Source of the DNA: JAWVFM01 sp963771655
GTDB lineage: Bacteria; Actinomycetota; Thermoleophilia; Solirubrobacterales; 70-9
Length of the DNA: 64,000 nt
Assembly (NCBI GenBank): GCA_963771655.1
Contig: CAVYUG010000018.1
Location: 102,604 to 166,603, forward strand
Direction of reading: 5' to 3'
Below are positions 36,315 through 44,102 of the stretch, piece after piece (within the stretch, counting starts at the first letter, position 1; every line of letters starts with the position of its first letter). Both the position numbers and the translations under genes were made by a program. The notes beneath the pieces are model-generated. The model was not told the DNA's origin. It saw only the letters and a list, made by a program, of their open reading frames with translations, and did no database searches.

Positions 36315-36636
36315 CGCCCGGCTGGGCCCAGGGCGCCTCGGCCGCGAAGTGCTTGGGGGGCTGGTCGTACTTGTCGACCAGCAGGCTGACTCCAAAGCCG
36401 ATCGCCACGACGACGACGACGAAGATCAGATAGAGGAGCCCCTGCCGGGCGAGGCTTGGCCCGTAACTGTGGCCGACCACCTCGCGGCGCTTGTCCTGCC
36501 CCATCGCGTCGACGTCGGACTGGTCGTGGCGGGCGAGGCGCTCCTCGGCCGGCTCGCGCTCGATGACCGTGTCCGGCCCGATCGAGGGCGCGGTCGTATC
36601 GCTGATGTTCTCGACCCTCTTGGAGTCCTCCGCCAT
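36283..36636 (-). CDS. Hypothetical membrane protein
   Basis: 117-residue protein with a long charged N-terminal half (EREPAEERLARHDQSDVDAM), a single transmembrane helix (GLLYLIFVVVVVAIGFGVSLLV, about residues 66-87) and a short Pro/Lys-rich outer tail. Not recognised. It ends in a 32-bp tail-to-tail overlap with the Rossmann-fold gene and starts 21 nt after the Nudix stop, so it is probably in one operon with the Nudix, MFS and SDR genes upstream. Confidence 0.6.
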   Translation of the reverse strand: MAEDSKRVENISDTTAPSIGPDTVIEREPAEERLARHDQSDVDAMGQDKRREVVGHSYGPSLARQGLLYLIFVVVVVAIGFGVSLLVDKYDQPPKHFAAEAPWAQPGVKQVPPKPLQ

Positions 36637-36657
36637 CCCGCCTAGGACATTACCCCG

Positions 36658-37131
36658 CTAGTCGGAAATGCGCGCCAGCAAATCGCGCAGAATTCGGGCC
36701 GTCGCTCCCCAAATCATGTGCTCGCCGATCTCGTAGGTGGGCGTCTTGATCGGCACGCCGCGACGGATCAGACGGCGCATCGCGAATCCCTCACGGAGCT
36801 CGTCGAGCCCAAAGAGGAGGATCTCCGCAACCTCGTCGGGGTTCGGCTCCAGGGAGTGAACGTTGTCGGTCAAGCCAACGAACGGGTGCACCTTGTAGCC
36901 CGTGACGAACGTGCCCACCGGGGGCAGCGCGCCGACCATCTCGACCGTCGCGGGATCGAGCCCAACCTCCTCCTCGGCCTCGCGAAGCGCCGTGCTCGCA
37001 AGCTCCTCCTCGGCGTGGTCGCGGCGCCCACCGGGAAAGGAAATCTCGCCCGGGTGCCGGCGAAGGTCGATGCGGCGCTTGGTGAAGACGAGCCCGGGCT
37101 GGTCGGGATAGCCGTAGAGGGCGAGCAGCAC
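36658..37131 (-). CDS. Nudix hydrolase, CoA-pyrophosphatase-like
   Basis: 157-residue Nudix enzyme. The box GX5EX7REUXEEXGU is complete (GGRRDHAEEELASTALREAEEEVGL region, about residues 34-58) and is preceded by LRRHPGEISFPGGR as in CoA diphosphatases (YeaB/NudL-like). GTG at 37131 has GGAGG 6 nt upstream; the frame stays open further upstream without a standard start, and that extension (LADLLLRPEEAERLSAPGG) looks protein-like, so the start is uncertain. It probably recycles or removes CoA derivatives. Confidence 0.87.
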   Translation of the reverse strand: MLLALYGYPDQPGLVFTKRRIDLRRHPGEISFPGGRRDHAEEELASTALREAEEEVGLDPATVEMVGALPPVGTFVTGYKVHPFVGLTDNVHSLEPNPDEVAEILLFGLDELREGFAMRRLIRRGVPIKTPTYEIGEHMIWGATARILRDLLARISD

Positions 37132-37211
37132 CGCCGCCTCCGTGCCGCCGGGAGCACTGAGGCGCTCCGCCTCCTCCGGGCGGAGCAGCAGGTCCGCTAG
37201 ATCCGGGGCGC

Positions 37212-37289
37212 TCAGGCGCGGACCGCCACGACCTCGGCGTTGTTCCGCTGGACCTGCTTTACCGCCTCGAGGTCAACCGATTCAGCCAC
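37212..37289 (-). CDS. Possible 25-residue peptide coupled to the MFS gene
   Basis: GTG at 37289 lies inside the last codons of the MFS gene, with AAGGAGG about 12 nt upstream. The frame runs 25 codons (MAESVDLEAVKQVQRNNAEV and five more) to TGA at 37214. It fills most of the gap before the Nudix gene. It may be a leader peptide, a small protein, or chance; there is no similarity that I recognise. Confidence 0.25.
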   Translation of the reverse strand: MAESVDLEAVKQVQRNNAEVVAVRA

Positions 37290-38523
37290 CCTCGCCCTCT
37301 CCTCCTTCGCTTCGCGGCGATGCTACCCGCCGCTCGGCGCGCAGCAGGGGCCGCAGGGCCAGTGCGAGAGCCAGGAGGCCCCCGGCGCCGCCGGTGATGA
37401 GGACGACGCGCGGCGAGGTCGCGTCGAGGTAGAGCCCGCCGATCAGCGCCGCGATGCCGCTGCCGGCGTAGGCGGCGGTGCCGACGAGGCCGAAAACCCG
37501 GCCGAGCATTGCCGGCGCGACGTGCCTCTGGATCAGCGTGTTGCTCGCGACGTTCTCGAGCCCGTTGCCGACGCCGGCGCCCGCTTGGAACGCGACCGCC
37601 GCGCCAACCCCGGGCGCGGCACCGGTCGCGATGCCGCCCGCACCGCTCACCGCAAGGCCGGTCAGGTAGACGCCCGCCGGCGAGCGTCTGGGCCTGAAGG
37701 CCAGCGCGAGCGAGGCGGCGAGCATGCCGATGCCGAACGCGCCGAACGCCAGCCCGTAGGCGGCGGGCCCGCCGCCGAGCGTGTCGCGGACCAGGAAGGG
37801 CAGCGCCACGTCGTCCAAGGCGAGGAATGAGACCGCGACGAGGAGGCTGATCGTCAGCGCCCGAGCGACCGGGTGGCGCAGGGCATAGGTGATCCCCTCG
37901 CGGGTCTCGGCGACCAGGCTTCCACGCGTCTCGGCCACGGCCGCCCGCCTCGATCGCACGCGCGAGACGATCGCGGCCGAGGCCGCAAACGTCAGCGCAT
38001 CGATCGCGAGGGCGAGGTCGGCGCCGCCGGCCGCAACCAGGACGCCGCCGATCACGGGGCCGATCGCGACCTGAAGGTTGAAGGTGGTGTTCTCGATCGC
38101 GTACGCCGTCCCCACCTCGGCCGGCTCGACCAGGTTCGCGATCATCGTGCTGCGGGCCGGGGAGTAGGGCGCCTGCAGCGCGGTCGCGGCGGCGGCGAGC
38201 GCGAGCGTGATGCCGAGCGGCGGCAGGAGGGCAAGGAGCCCGAACACCACGGCGCCGCCGAGATCGCAGGCGATCATCAGGCGGCGAAGCTCGGTCCGGT
38301 CGACGAGCGCCCCCGCAAGCGGTCCGGCCAGCCGTGGCAGCGACTGGGCGAGGAGGAGAGCCCCGACGGCGACGCCCGTCCCCGCGCTCGCCTGGACGTA
38401 GAGCACGAGGGCCGTGGTCGCCGCGCCGCTCCCGATGTAGGAGAGGCAGAGGCCGAGGGTCAGGATCCGGAAGTCGCGGCGCGCTCGAAGGAGCGCGATC
38501 GGCCCGCTGGCGGTCAGAGGCAC
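37282..38523 (-). CDS. MFS transporter (enterobactin-exporter-like)
   Basis: 413-residue, 12-helix transporter of the MFS_3 type. Seen are LLRARRDFRILTLGLCLSYIG at the N-terminus, APYSPARSTMIANLV, AYAIENTTFNLQVAIGPVIGG and IQRHVAPAMLGRVFGL. GTG at 38523 follows the SDR stop by 2 nt; the longer frame merely shadows the SDR gene. It should export a small molecule; substrate not evident. Its 3' end is rich in Glu/Gly codons. Confidence 0.88.
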   Translation of the reverse strand: MPLTASGPIALLRARRDFRILTLGLCLSYIGSGAATTALVLYVQASAGTGVAVGALLLAQSLPRLAGPLAGALVDRTELRRLMIACDLGGAVVFGLLALLPPLGITLALAAAATALQAPYSPARSTMIANLVEPAEVGTAYAIENTTFNLQVAIGPVIGGVLVAAGGADLALAIDALTFAASAAIVSRVRSRRAAVAETRGSLVAETREGITYALRHPVARALTISLLVAVSFLALDDVALPFLVRDTLGGGPAAYGLAFGAFGIGMLAASLALAFRPRRSPAGVYLTGLAVSGAGGIATGAAPGVGAAVAFQAGAGVGNGLENVASNTLIQRHVAPAMLGRVFGLVGTAAYAGSGIAALIGGLYLDATSPRVVLITGGAGGLLALALALRPLLRAERRVASPRSEGGEGEGG

Positions 38524-38525
38524 CG

Positions 38526-39326
38526 CTAGATGATCACCGCGACGGTGCCGCCGTCGACCGACCACGCCGCCCCGGCGACGTAGCTCGCGCGCTCCGAGCA
38601 CAGGAAGACGATCACGTCGGCGATCTCCGCTGCGTGCGCGAGGCGACCGATCGGGCGCTTGGCACCCGCGACCTCGAGCGCCTCCTGACGCGAGGAGTGC
38701 CCGGCGGCCTCCTTCGACTGGTCGAGCAGGCCACCCTCCTCCATCCAGAGCTCCGACTGCACCGGGCCGGGGCACACCGCGTTGACGATCACGCCATCGC
38801 CTGCGTGAGCGTCGGCGAAGAGGCGCGACAGCGAGAGCTCGGCAGCCTTCGCCACCGAGTACTCGGGCATCATCGCCGAGGGCCGCTTGCCCGCGGTCGA
38901 CGACACGTTTACGACCCGGCCCCAGCCGCGCTCCGCCATCGGCGGAACCGCCGCTCGCATGGCCCGCAGGGGCGCCATCACGTTGAGCTCCCAGGCGGCG
39001 TACCAGTCCTCCTCGGGGACCTCGCCGAGCGCCCGCCAGCGCGCCGTGCCGGCGTTGTTGACGAGCACGTCGAGCTGCCCGAACGCCTCCGTCGCGGCGA
39101 TGACGATGCGCTCGCCCGCGTCGGCCACGGTCACGTCGAGCGCGAGCGCCGCCGCCTCGCCGCCCGCGGACTCGCACTCTGCGCGCGCTTCCTCGAGGGC
39201 CTCCGCGCCCCTCGCCACCAACAGCACCCGGGCGCCCTCCGCGCAGAGCCGCTCGGCGACCGCGCGCCCGATGCCGCGGCTCGCGCCGGTGACGGCGCAG
39301 ACCTTCCCGTTGAGCCCGAGGTCCAT
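38526..39326 (-). CDS. Short-chain dehydrogenase/reductase (SDR)
   Basis: 266-residue classical SDR. It shows the cofactor motif TGASRGIGRAVAE, NNAGTARW, the catalytic serine/tyrosine/lysine in VVNVSSTAGKRPSAMMPEYSVAKAAELSLS, and the C-terminal GAAWSVDGGTVAVI. ATG 39326 is chosen because MDLGLNGKVCAVTG is the usual beginning, while the longer frame overlaps the OsmC gene. It acts on an unknown alcohol or ketone. Its stop and the MFS start are 2 nt apart. Confidence 0.9.
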   Translation of the reverse strand: MDLGLNGKVCAVTGASRGIGRAVAERLCAEGARVLLVARGAEALEEARAECESAGGEAAALALDVTVADAGERIVIAATEAFGQLDVLVNNAGTARWRALGEVPEEDWYAAWELNVMAPLRAMRAAVPPMAERGWGRVVNVSSTAGKRPSAMMPEYSVAKAAELSLSRLFADAHAGDGVIVNAVCPGPVQSELWMEEGGLLDQSKEAAGHSSRQEALEVAGAKRPIGRLAHAAEIADVIVFLCSERASYVAGAAWSVDGGTVAVII

Positions 39327-39331
39327 CCGGC

Positions 39332-39733
39332 TCAGAGTGGCGCGACGCGGTCGGTGATCGTCACCTTGGTCTCGCTTGCGAGGGCCCGGTGCACGGGACA
39401 CCTCCCGGCGATCACGCGGAGCTTTTCGAGCTGCTCCTCACCGAGCCCGCCGGGGAGGTGAAGCGTGACGGCGAACACCGACGGGACATGGCCCTCGTAC
39501 TCCATCTCCACCTCCACCCGCAGGTCGCCGATATCCCAGCCCTTGCGATCGGCGTACATCTCGACCGTGATCGCGGTGCACGCCGCCAGCGACGCGGCGA
39601 GAGCCCGCGTGGGCCTCGGCCCCGTGTTGGCGCCGCCCGCCTCCTCGGGCTCGTCCATCCTCAGCACGTGCTCGCCATCGATCTCGACGTCGTGGGCGTA
39701 GCCCTCCACCCGGCGCGCTATCGCGTGCGCCAT
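39332..39733 (-). CDS. OsmC/Ohr family peroxiredoxin-like protein
   Basis: 133-residue protein of the OsmC family, which reduces organic hydroperoxides with two cysteines. Both are present: the first in ASLAACTAITVEMYADRKGW and the second in VIAGRCPVHRALA. RPTRALAASL and an N-terminal GEHVLRMDEPEEAGG loop fit the family. ATG 39733 is preferred over GTG 39742, which would overlap its own GGTGGG ribosome-binding stretch. It heads the run SDR-MFS-Nudix on the minus strand. Confidence 0.9.
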   Translation of the reverse strand: MAHAIARRVEGYAHDVEIDGEHVLRMDEPEEAGGANTGPRPTRALAASLAACTAITVEMYADRKGWDIGDLRVEVEMEYEGHVPSVFAVTLHLPGGLGEEQLEKLRVIAGRCPVHRALASETKVTITDRVAPL

Positions 39734-39818
39734 TAGGCCCACCTCATCACATGCTGCTCGCGGCGCCTAGTGCCGCGGTGCAGTTCGTCCGCCATCCGCG
39801 TTGTGCTGCACCGCGCCA

Positions 39819-40382
39819 TCAGACCCGCTCACGCCCGGCGAAGAGCTCGGGGTCGTCGACGTCCGCGAAGCGGGCCATGGCGTAGGCGAGGTCGGAGGCG
39901 CGGTTGAGGAACCGAAGGACGACGGTGGAGGACAGCTCGCCAGCTCGGTCGAGGTCCACCACCCGCCGCTCGGCCCTGCGGATGATGGCCCGCGCGAGGT
40001 CGAGCGCGCCGGAGACCCGCGTGCCGCCGGGGATCACGAACTTCGGAGGGAGGTCGACTCGCTGCATGTAGCGGTCGATCGCGGCCTCGAGCTCGTCGAC
40101 GATCGAGAGCGTGATCCGGCTCACCCCGTCCTCCAGGCGATCCGCGGCCTCGGGCGCCGTCGCGAGCTCCGCGCCCGCGATGAACAGGTCGTCCTGGAGG
40201 CGCAGGACGTCGGCCGCGAGCTCCGATCCCGGCTCGCTCAGGGCGCGCGCCAGGCCAAGGGCGGAGGCCGCCTCGTCGATGGTGCCGTAGGCCTCGGTGC
40301 GAAGGTCCGACTTCGGGACGCGGCCGCCGTACCACAGCGAGGTCGTCCCGTCGTCGCCCTTACGCGTGTAGATCTTGGTCAT
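39819..40382 (-). CDS. ATP:cob(I)alamin adenosyltransferase, PduO-type
   Basis: 187-residue helical-bundle enzyme that makes adenosylcobalamin from cob(I)alamin and ATP. The signature KIYTRKGDDGTTSLWYGGRV at the N-terminus binds ATP, and the C-terminal FVIPGGTRVSGALDLARAII, RRAERRVV and VLRFLNRASDLAYAMAR are characteristic. It overlaps the DUF1015 stop (ATGA). A B12-dependent enzyme is not seen in this window. Confidence 0.95.
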   Translation of the reverse strand: MTKIYTRKGDDGTTSLWYGGRVPKSDLRTEAYGTIDEAASALGLARALSEPGSELAADVLRLQDDLFIAGAELATAPEAADRLEDGVSRITLSIVDELEAAIDRYMQRVDLPPKFVIPGGTRVSGALDLARAIIRRAERRVVDLDRAGELSSTVVLRFLNRASDLAYAMARFADVDDPELFAGRERV

Positions 40383-41632
40383 GAGAGTGGATTGAAGACG
40401 ATCCCGGTCAGCAGCTTCGGAAAGAAGTAGGTCGACTTCGGAGGCATGGTCTCGCCCGCCGCGGCGACCGCCCTCACCTGCTCGACGGGCGTGGGCCGCA
40501 TGAAGAATGCCGCCTGGGCTCGGTCGCCGAGCGCCGCCCTCGCCGCGGCGGCGGAGGCGGTGTAGGCGAGCCCCTTCTTGGCCTCGACGTCCGCCTCGCT
40601 CAGGCCCAGTGCCCCGCGCAGGAAGATCGCCTCGAGGATCGCCGCATCGAGCTCGCGATAGGCCTGGGAGCGATCGGGCAGCGCCGCCTCCATCGCCGCC
40701 GCGTCGCGCAGGCGCAGGCGGAGCCCGTGCTCGGTCGTTCCGTCGGCGTAGCCGAAGACCCCGATCCCCTCCTCGCCGGCGGGGTCGACCTGGTGGAGCG
40801 AGACCTCCTCGACGTCGAAGTGCTCGTGCGCGGCCCGGACCACAGTCTCCCGGCGACCCGCGTCGGTCAGGTCTGTGAGCAGGCGGTGGTAGCCGAAGAT
40901 CGTGAGCCCGGGGTCGCCGAGCGAGGTCAGCGACATGAGCGTGTAGCTGTGATCGCCCTCGCCGCCGACCTCGTCGGCATAGGTGCGCGCCGTCTCGTAG
41001 CGGTGGTGGCCGTCGGCGATGAGGAGCTCACGGTCGGCGAGCTCGGCCGCGACGGCGGCGTGGCCGGCGGGATCCTCCACCCGCCAGACGCGGTTGACGA
41101 TCCCGTCGGCGTCGGTGGCCTCGGCCCAGGGTGGCCCGGCGGCCGCTGCTGCGACGTGCTGCCAGGCGTCGCCTTCGTGGAGCGAGAAGATCGGCGAGAG
41201 GTTGTGGCGCGTGGCCCGGGTCAGGCGAAGGCGATCCTCCTTCGGCCCCGGCTGTGTGCGCTCGTGGGGGCGGATGAGACCGGGGCCGTAGTCGGTGACC
41301 CGAACGCGGCAAAGGACCCCTCGGCGCGTGCGCGCCACCCCGTCGGGGCCCGTGTAATCCTGCTCGAGGGCCCAGAGGGCGGGCTCGCGGTCGCGCGCCA
41401 GGATGCCCTGGAGCGTCCACTCCTCGAGCGTCTCGCCGGCGTGCTCGTATGGGTCCGCGCCCTCGGAGGCCTCCGGAAGATCGAGCTCGACGACGTTGAA
41501 CGGGGATCGTGCCACGAGCTCGCGCCGCATCTCGGCATCGATCACGTCGTAGGGCGGGGCGACCACGCCCGAGAGCGACCCGACGGCGGCGAGGTTGTAG
41601 TGGAGCGCTTGGAGCGGTTTGACCTCGGCCAT
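40379..41632 (-). CDS. DUF1015 family protein
   Basis: 417-residue protein of the widespread DUF1015 family (SerA-linked in some genomes), whose function is unknown. Family features are VVAPPYDVID at the N-terminus, LIRPHERTQPGPKEDRLRLTRA, NLSPIFSLHEGD, LLIADGHHRYETARTYADE and the C-terminal GETMPPKSTYFFPKLLTGIVF. Its stop overlaps the adenosyltransferase start by 4 nt. It is divergent from the secreted-protein gene at 41685. Confidence 0.93.
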   Translation of the reverse strand: MAEVKPLQALHYNLAAVGSLSGVVAPPYDVIDAEMRRELVARSPFNVVELDLPEASEGADPYEHAGETLEEWTLQGILARDREPALWALEQDYTGPDGVARTRRGVLCRVRVTDYGPGLIRPHERTQPGPKEDRLRLTRATRHNLSPIFSLHEGDAWQHVAAAAAGPPWAEATDADGIVNRVWRVEDPAGHAAVAAELADRELLIADGHHRYETARTYADEVGGEGDHSYTLMSLTSLGDPGLTIFGYHRLLTDLTDAGRRETVVRAAHEHFDVEEVSLHQVDPAGEEGIGVFGYADGTTEHGLRLRLRDAAAMEAALPDRSQAYRELDAAILEAIFLRGALGLSEADVEAKKGLAYTASAAAARAALGDRAQAAFFMRPTPVEQVRAVAAAGETMPPKSTYFFPKLLTGIVFNPLS

Positions 41633-41684
41633 GGCGCAAGCCTACGTGTGATGGATCGCTGGCAAGCTCGTAGTAGGTGGGACG

Positions 41685-42203
41685 ATGAGCTCGATGGCGG
41701 TAGAGAGGCGGGGCCACAAGCTCGCAGCGGGGCTCGCGGCAGCCCTTGCATTCGCCTCGCTCCCCGCGTGGGGCGCGGTTCGGGTCAGCGAGGGGAAGCG
41801 GCCTCGGCCGGTGCGGGTCGCGGCGGGGGGCGACAGCGTCGTCGCCTCGCAGGGCAGCTATTGCGTCACGAGCCGGCATTCCGGTACGTGCGCCGACTAC
41901 GCCTATCCGCTCCGCGTAAAGGGCCGCCTGCCGGTCGCGCCGGGCGACGCGGTCTTGCTCCGAACCGGGGATCGGGCGATCCATCGCGCGCGCATCACCC
42001 TGATCCACGCCCGGCGCCACGATTTCCGCCCGGTGGCGCGCGCCGTCACCGCTCGACGCGTCGCCGGTCACCGGGCGAGGCTTCGGTTCCGCCTCCCGGA
42101 CGACCTCGGCAACGCGAACCGCATCGACATCGCCGCCACCTACGCCCATCATCGCGGCGACAGCGACTGGTGGGCGGGAATCAGGCCCCAGCTGGCGCCG
42201 TGA
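41685..42203 (+). CDS. Secreted hypothetical protein
   Basis: 172-residue protein with a signal peptide (HKLAAGLAAALAFASLPAWGA, cleavage near residue 31). The mature part is basic, has one cysteine pair (YCVTSRHSGTC) and an Arg/His-rich end (ATYAHHRGDSDWWAGIRP). No family recognised. ATG 41685 lies 52 bp from the divergent DUF1015 start. It is followed by two strong hairpins. Confidence 0.65.
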   Translation: MSSMAVERRGHKLAAGLAAALAFASLPAWGAVRVSEGKRPRPVRVAAGGDSVVASQGSYCVTSRHSGTCADYAYPLRVKGRLPVAPGDAVLLRTGDRAIHRARITLIHARRHDFRPVARAVTARRVAGHRARLRFRLPDDLGNANRIDIAATYAHHRGDSDWWAGIRPQLAP

Positions 42204-42213
42204 TGCGGTTCAT

Positions 42214-42254
42214 CCCCCTATAAGGGGGACGATCCGCATCGGAGCGCGGATCGT
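42214..42254 (+). terminator. Twin hairpins after the secreted-protein gene
   Basis: CCCCCT-ATA-AGGGGG (42214-42228, 5-6 bp stem) is followed at once by ACGATCCGC...GCGGATCGT (42229-42254, 9-bp stem, 8-nt loop). They lie 11 nt after the stop at 42203 and before the next gene. No T-run follows, so termination would be atypical or the structures may act on the downstream leader. Confidence 0.45.
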
Positions 42255-42267
42255 CGAAACTGCTTCG

Positions 42268-42975
42268 ATGAAAGCGCTCGCGATCGTGCACCAGGCCGAC
42301 GCCGGCCCGGGCGTGTTCGCGGCTGCGGTCGCGTCCAAGGGCTGGAAGCTCTCGATGTGGTCTCCGCCGACCCAGCCTCTTCCCGCCGACGTCGAGAACC
42401 ACGGCGCCGTGTTCGCCTTCGGCGCTGCCGTCAACCCTGACCAGGACGCGGAGCACCCGTGGCTTGCGACCGAGCGCGCGCTGCTCGCCGACCTTCTGGA
42501 CGCCGGCACGCCGATCCTGGCCGTCTGCCTGGGCTCCGAGGTCCTCGCCCAGGCGGCAGGGGGTGAGGCGCCCCGCACCGAGCCGGAGATTGGGTGGCGG
42601 GAGATCAAGGTGACGGAGGCCGGGCAGGAGGATCCCCTGCTCGCCCCCCTCGCCGACTCGTTCTTCGCGTTCCAATGGCACAGCTACGAATCCGCGCCCC
42701 CTGCCGACGCCACGTTGCTCGCCACTAGCGACGGCCGTCCCGCGGCCTACCGCGTGGGACAGCGTGCCTGGGGTATCCAGTTCCACGCCGAGGTGACTCG
42801 CGACGACGCGGCGCGATGGATCCGCGACTACCGCACCGATCCCGACGCGGTCCGAATCGGCGTCGACCCGAAGGCGCTTGTCGCCGAGGTCGAGGAGAGG
42901 ATCGACGCCTCGAACGCGCTCGGCGCCGGAATCTGCGAGCGGTTTCTCGACGTGGCCGCGAGCGTCTCGGAGTAG
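42268..42975 (+). CDS. Class I glutamine amidotransferase family protein
   Basis: 235-residue GATase1-fold protein. The nucleophile elbow ILAVCLGSEVLAQAAGG (cysteine near residue 89) and the His/Glu pair in WGIQFHAEVT are present, as is FQWHSYES. It resembles the stand-alone GMP-synthase-like amidotransferases; a partner synthetase domain is lacking, so it may hydrolyse gamma-glutamyl compounds. Start ATG 42268, just after the twin hairpins. The NYN-domain gene follows 2 nt later. Confidence 0.86.
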   Translation: MKALAIVHQADAGPGVFAAAVASKGWKLSMWSPPTQPLPADVENHGAVFAFGAAVNPDQDAEHPWLATERALLADLLDAGTPILAVCLGSEVLAQAAGGEAPRTEPEIGWREIKVTEAGQEDPLLAPLADSFFAFQWHSYESAPPADATLLATSDGRPAAYRVGQRAWGIQFHAEVTRDDAARWIRDYRTDPDAVRIGVDPKALVAEVEERIDASNALGAGICERFLDVAASVSE

Positions 42976-42977
42976 CC

Positions 42978-43352
42978 GTGCGCTGGATCGTCGACGGGAT
43001 GAACGTGATCGGCACCAGGCCCGACGGGTGGTGGAAGGACCGCCACGCGGCGATGGTGCGCCTGGTCGACGAGCTCGAGCGCTGGGTGGCGAGGGAGGGT
43101 GACGACGTCACGGTCGTGTTCGAGCACCCGCCGAGGCCGCCGATCAGATCCCCCATCGTCGAGGTCGCGCACGCTCGCCGCGCCGGTCCCAACTCCGCCG
43201 ACAACGAGATCCTTCGGCGGCTGCGGGCCGATGAGGCGCCAACCGACGTCCGCGTTGTCACCTCGGACCACGCCCTGGCCGACCAGGCGCGCTTCCTCGG
43301 CGCGGTGGTCCAGTCCGCGGAATCGTTTCGCCGCGACCTCGAGGGGGCCTGA
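42978..43352 (+). CDS. NYN/YacP-like RNase domain protein
   Basis: 124-residue PIN-like (NYN) domain protein, a fold that often cleaves RNA. Acidic residues in IVDGMNVIG, RLVDELERW, SADNEILRRL and VVTSDHALADQAR match the metal-binding set of YacP/DUF901 relatives. GTG 42978 is 2 nt after the amidotransferase stop; the longer frame is a shadow of that gene. It ends 3 nt from the convergent SDR gene. Confidence 0.8.
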   Translation: MRWIVDGMNVIGTRPDGWWKDRHAAMVRLVDELERWVAREGDDVTVVFEHPPRPPIRSPIVEVAHARRAGPNSADNEILRRLRADEAPTDVRVVTSDHALADQARFLGAVVQSAESFRRDLEGA

Positions 43353-43355
43353 CGC

Positions 43356-44102
43356 CTACTCGGGCGTGACGTACGCGCCCGAGAGCCCCCCGTCGACGAG
43401 GAACGTCGAGGCGGTCACGTAAGAGCTCTCGTCGCTCGCGAGGAAGAGCGCGGCGCGCGCGATCTCCTCGGCTTCCGCGAAGCGTCCCATCGGCAGGTGG
43501 ACCAGGCGGCGCGCGGCCTTCTCGGGATCGCTTGCGAAGAGCTCCTGGAGGAGCGGCGTATTGACCGGCCCGGGGCAGAGGGCGTTCACCCGCACTCGCC
43601 GGCGGGCGAACTCGACGCCCAGCTCGCGCGAGAGGGCGACGACGCCGCCCTTGGACGCCGTGTAGGAGATCTGCGAGACCGCGGCGCCCATGACGGCCAC
43701 GAAGGACGCGGTGTTGATGACCGAGCCACCGCCGGCTTGGAGGAGGTGCGGGATGCCGTGCTTGCAGCACAGGAACACGCTGCGAAGGTTCACGTCCTGG
43801 ACTCGCTCCCACGCCTCGAGGGTGGTCTCGAGCACCGACGTGTCGTCGGTGGGGTTGATGCCGGCGTTGTTGAAGAGCACGTCGATGCGCCCGAGCTCGT
43901 CGCGGGCACGCGCGTACATCGCCTTCACCTGCTCCTCGTCGCTGACGTCGGCCGCGATGGTCACGTCGCCCTCGGCGCCGTCAGCGAGGTCGACGCCCAC
44001 GACCTTCGCTCCCTCGGTCGAGAAGAGGCGCGCTGCGGTCGCACCAATCCCGCTCGCGGCGCCCGTGATCACGCAGACCCTGCCGTCCAGCCGTCCGGCC
44101 AC
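43356..44102 (-). CDS. SDR oxidoreductase, last gene of the gamma-glutamyl amino-alcohol operon
   Basis: 248-residue classical SDR: TGAASGIGATAARLF cofactor loop, DVLFNNAGINPTD, catalytic serine in INTASFVAVMGAAVSQISYTASKGG with YxxxK, and the closing FLVDGGLSGAYVTPE. Its GTG directly follows the aldehyde dehydrogenase stop. In this operon it is well placed to oxidise the hydroxyl of a gamma-glutamylated amino alcohol to the aldehyde used by the next enzyme; this is inference from gene order. It could equally act on an unrelated alcohol. Confidence 0.9.
   Translation of the reverse strand: MAGRLDGRVCVITGAASGIGATAARLFSTEGAKVVGVDLADGAEGDVTIAADVSDEEQVKAMYARARDELGRIDVLFNNAGINPTDDTSVLETTLEAWERVQDVNLRSVFLCCKHGIPHLLQAGGGSVINTASFVAVMGAAVSQISYTASKGGVVALSRELGVEFARRRVRVNALCPGPVNTPLLQELFASDPEKAARRLVHLPMGRFAEAEEIARAALFLASDESSYVTASTFLVDGGLSGAYVTPE

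Noticed and set aside
42229..42254. Riboswitch in front of the amidotransferase gene
   Set aside because: Only simple inverted repeats are seen; no conserved riboswitch core could be recognised, so it is listed as hairpins only.
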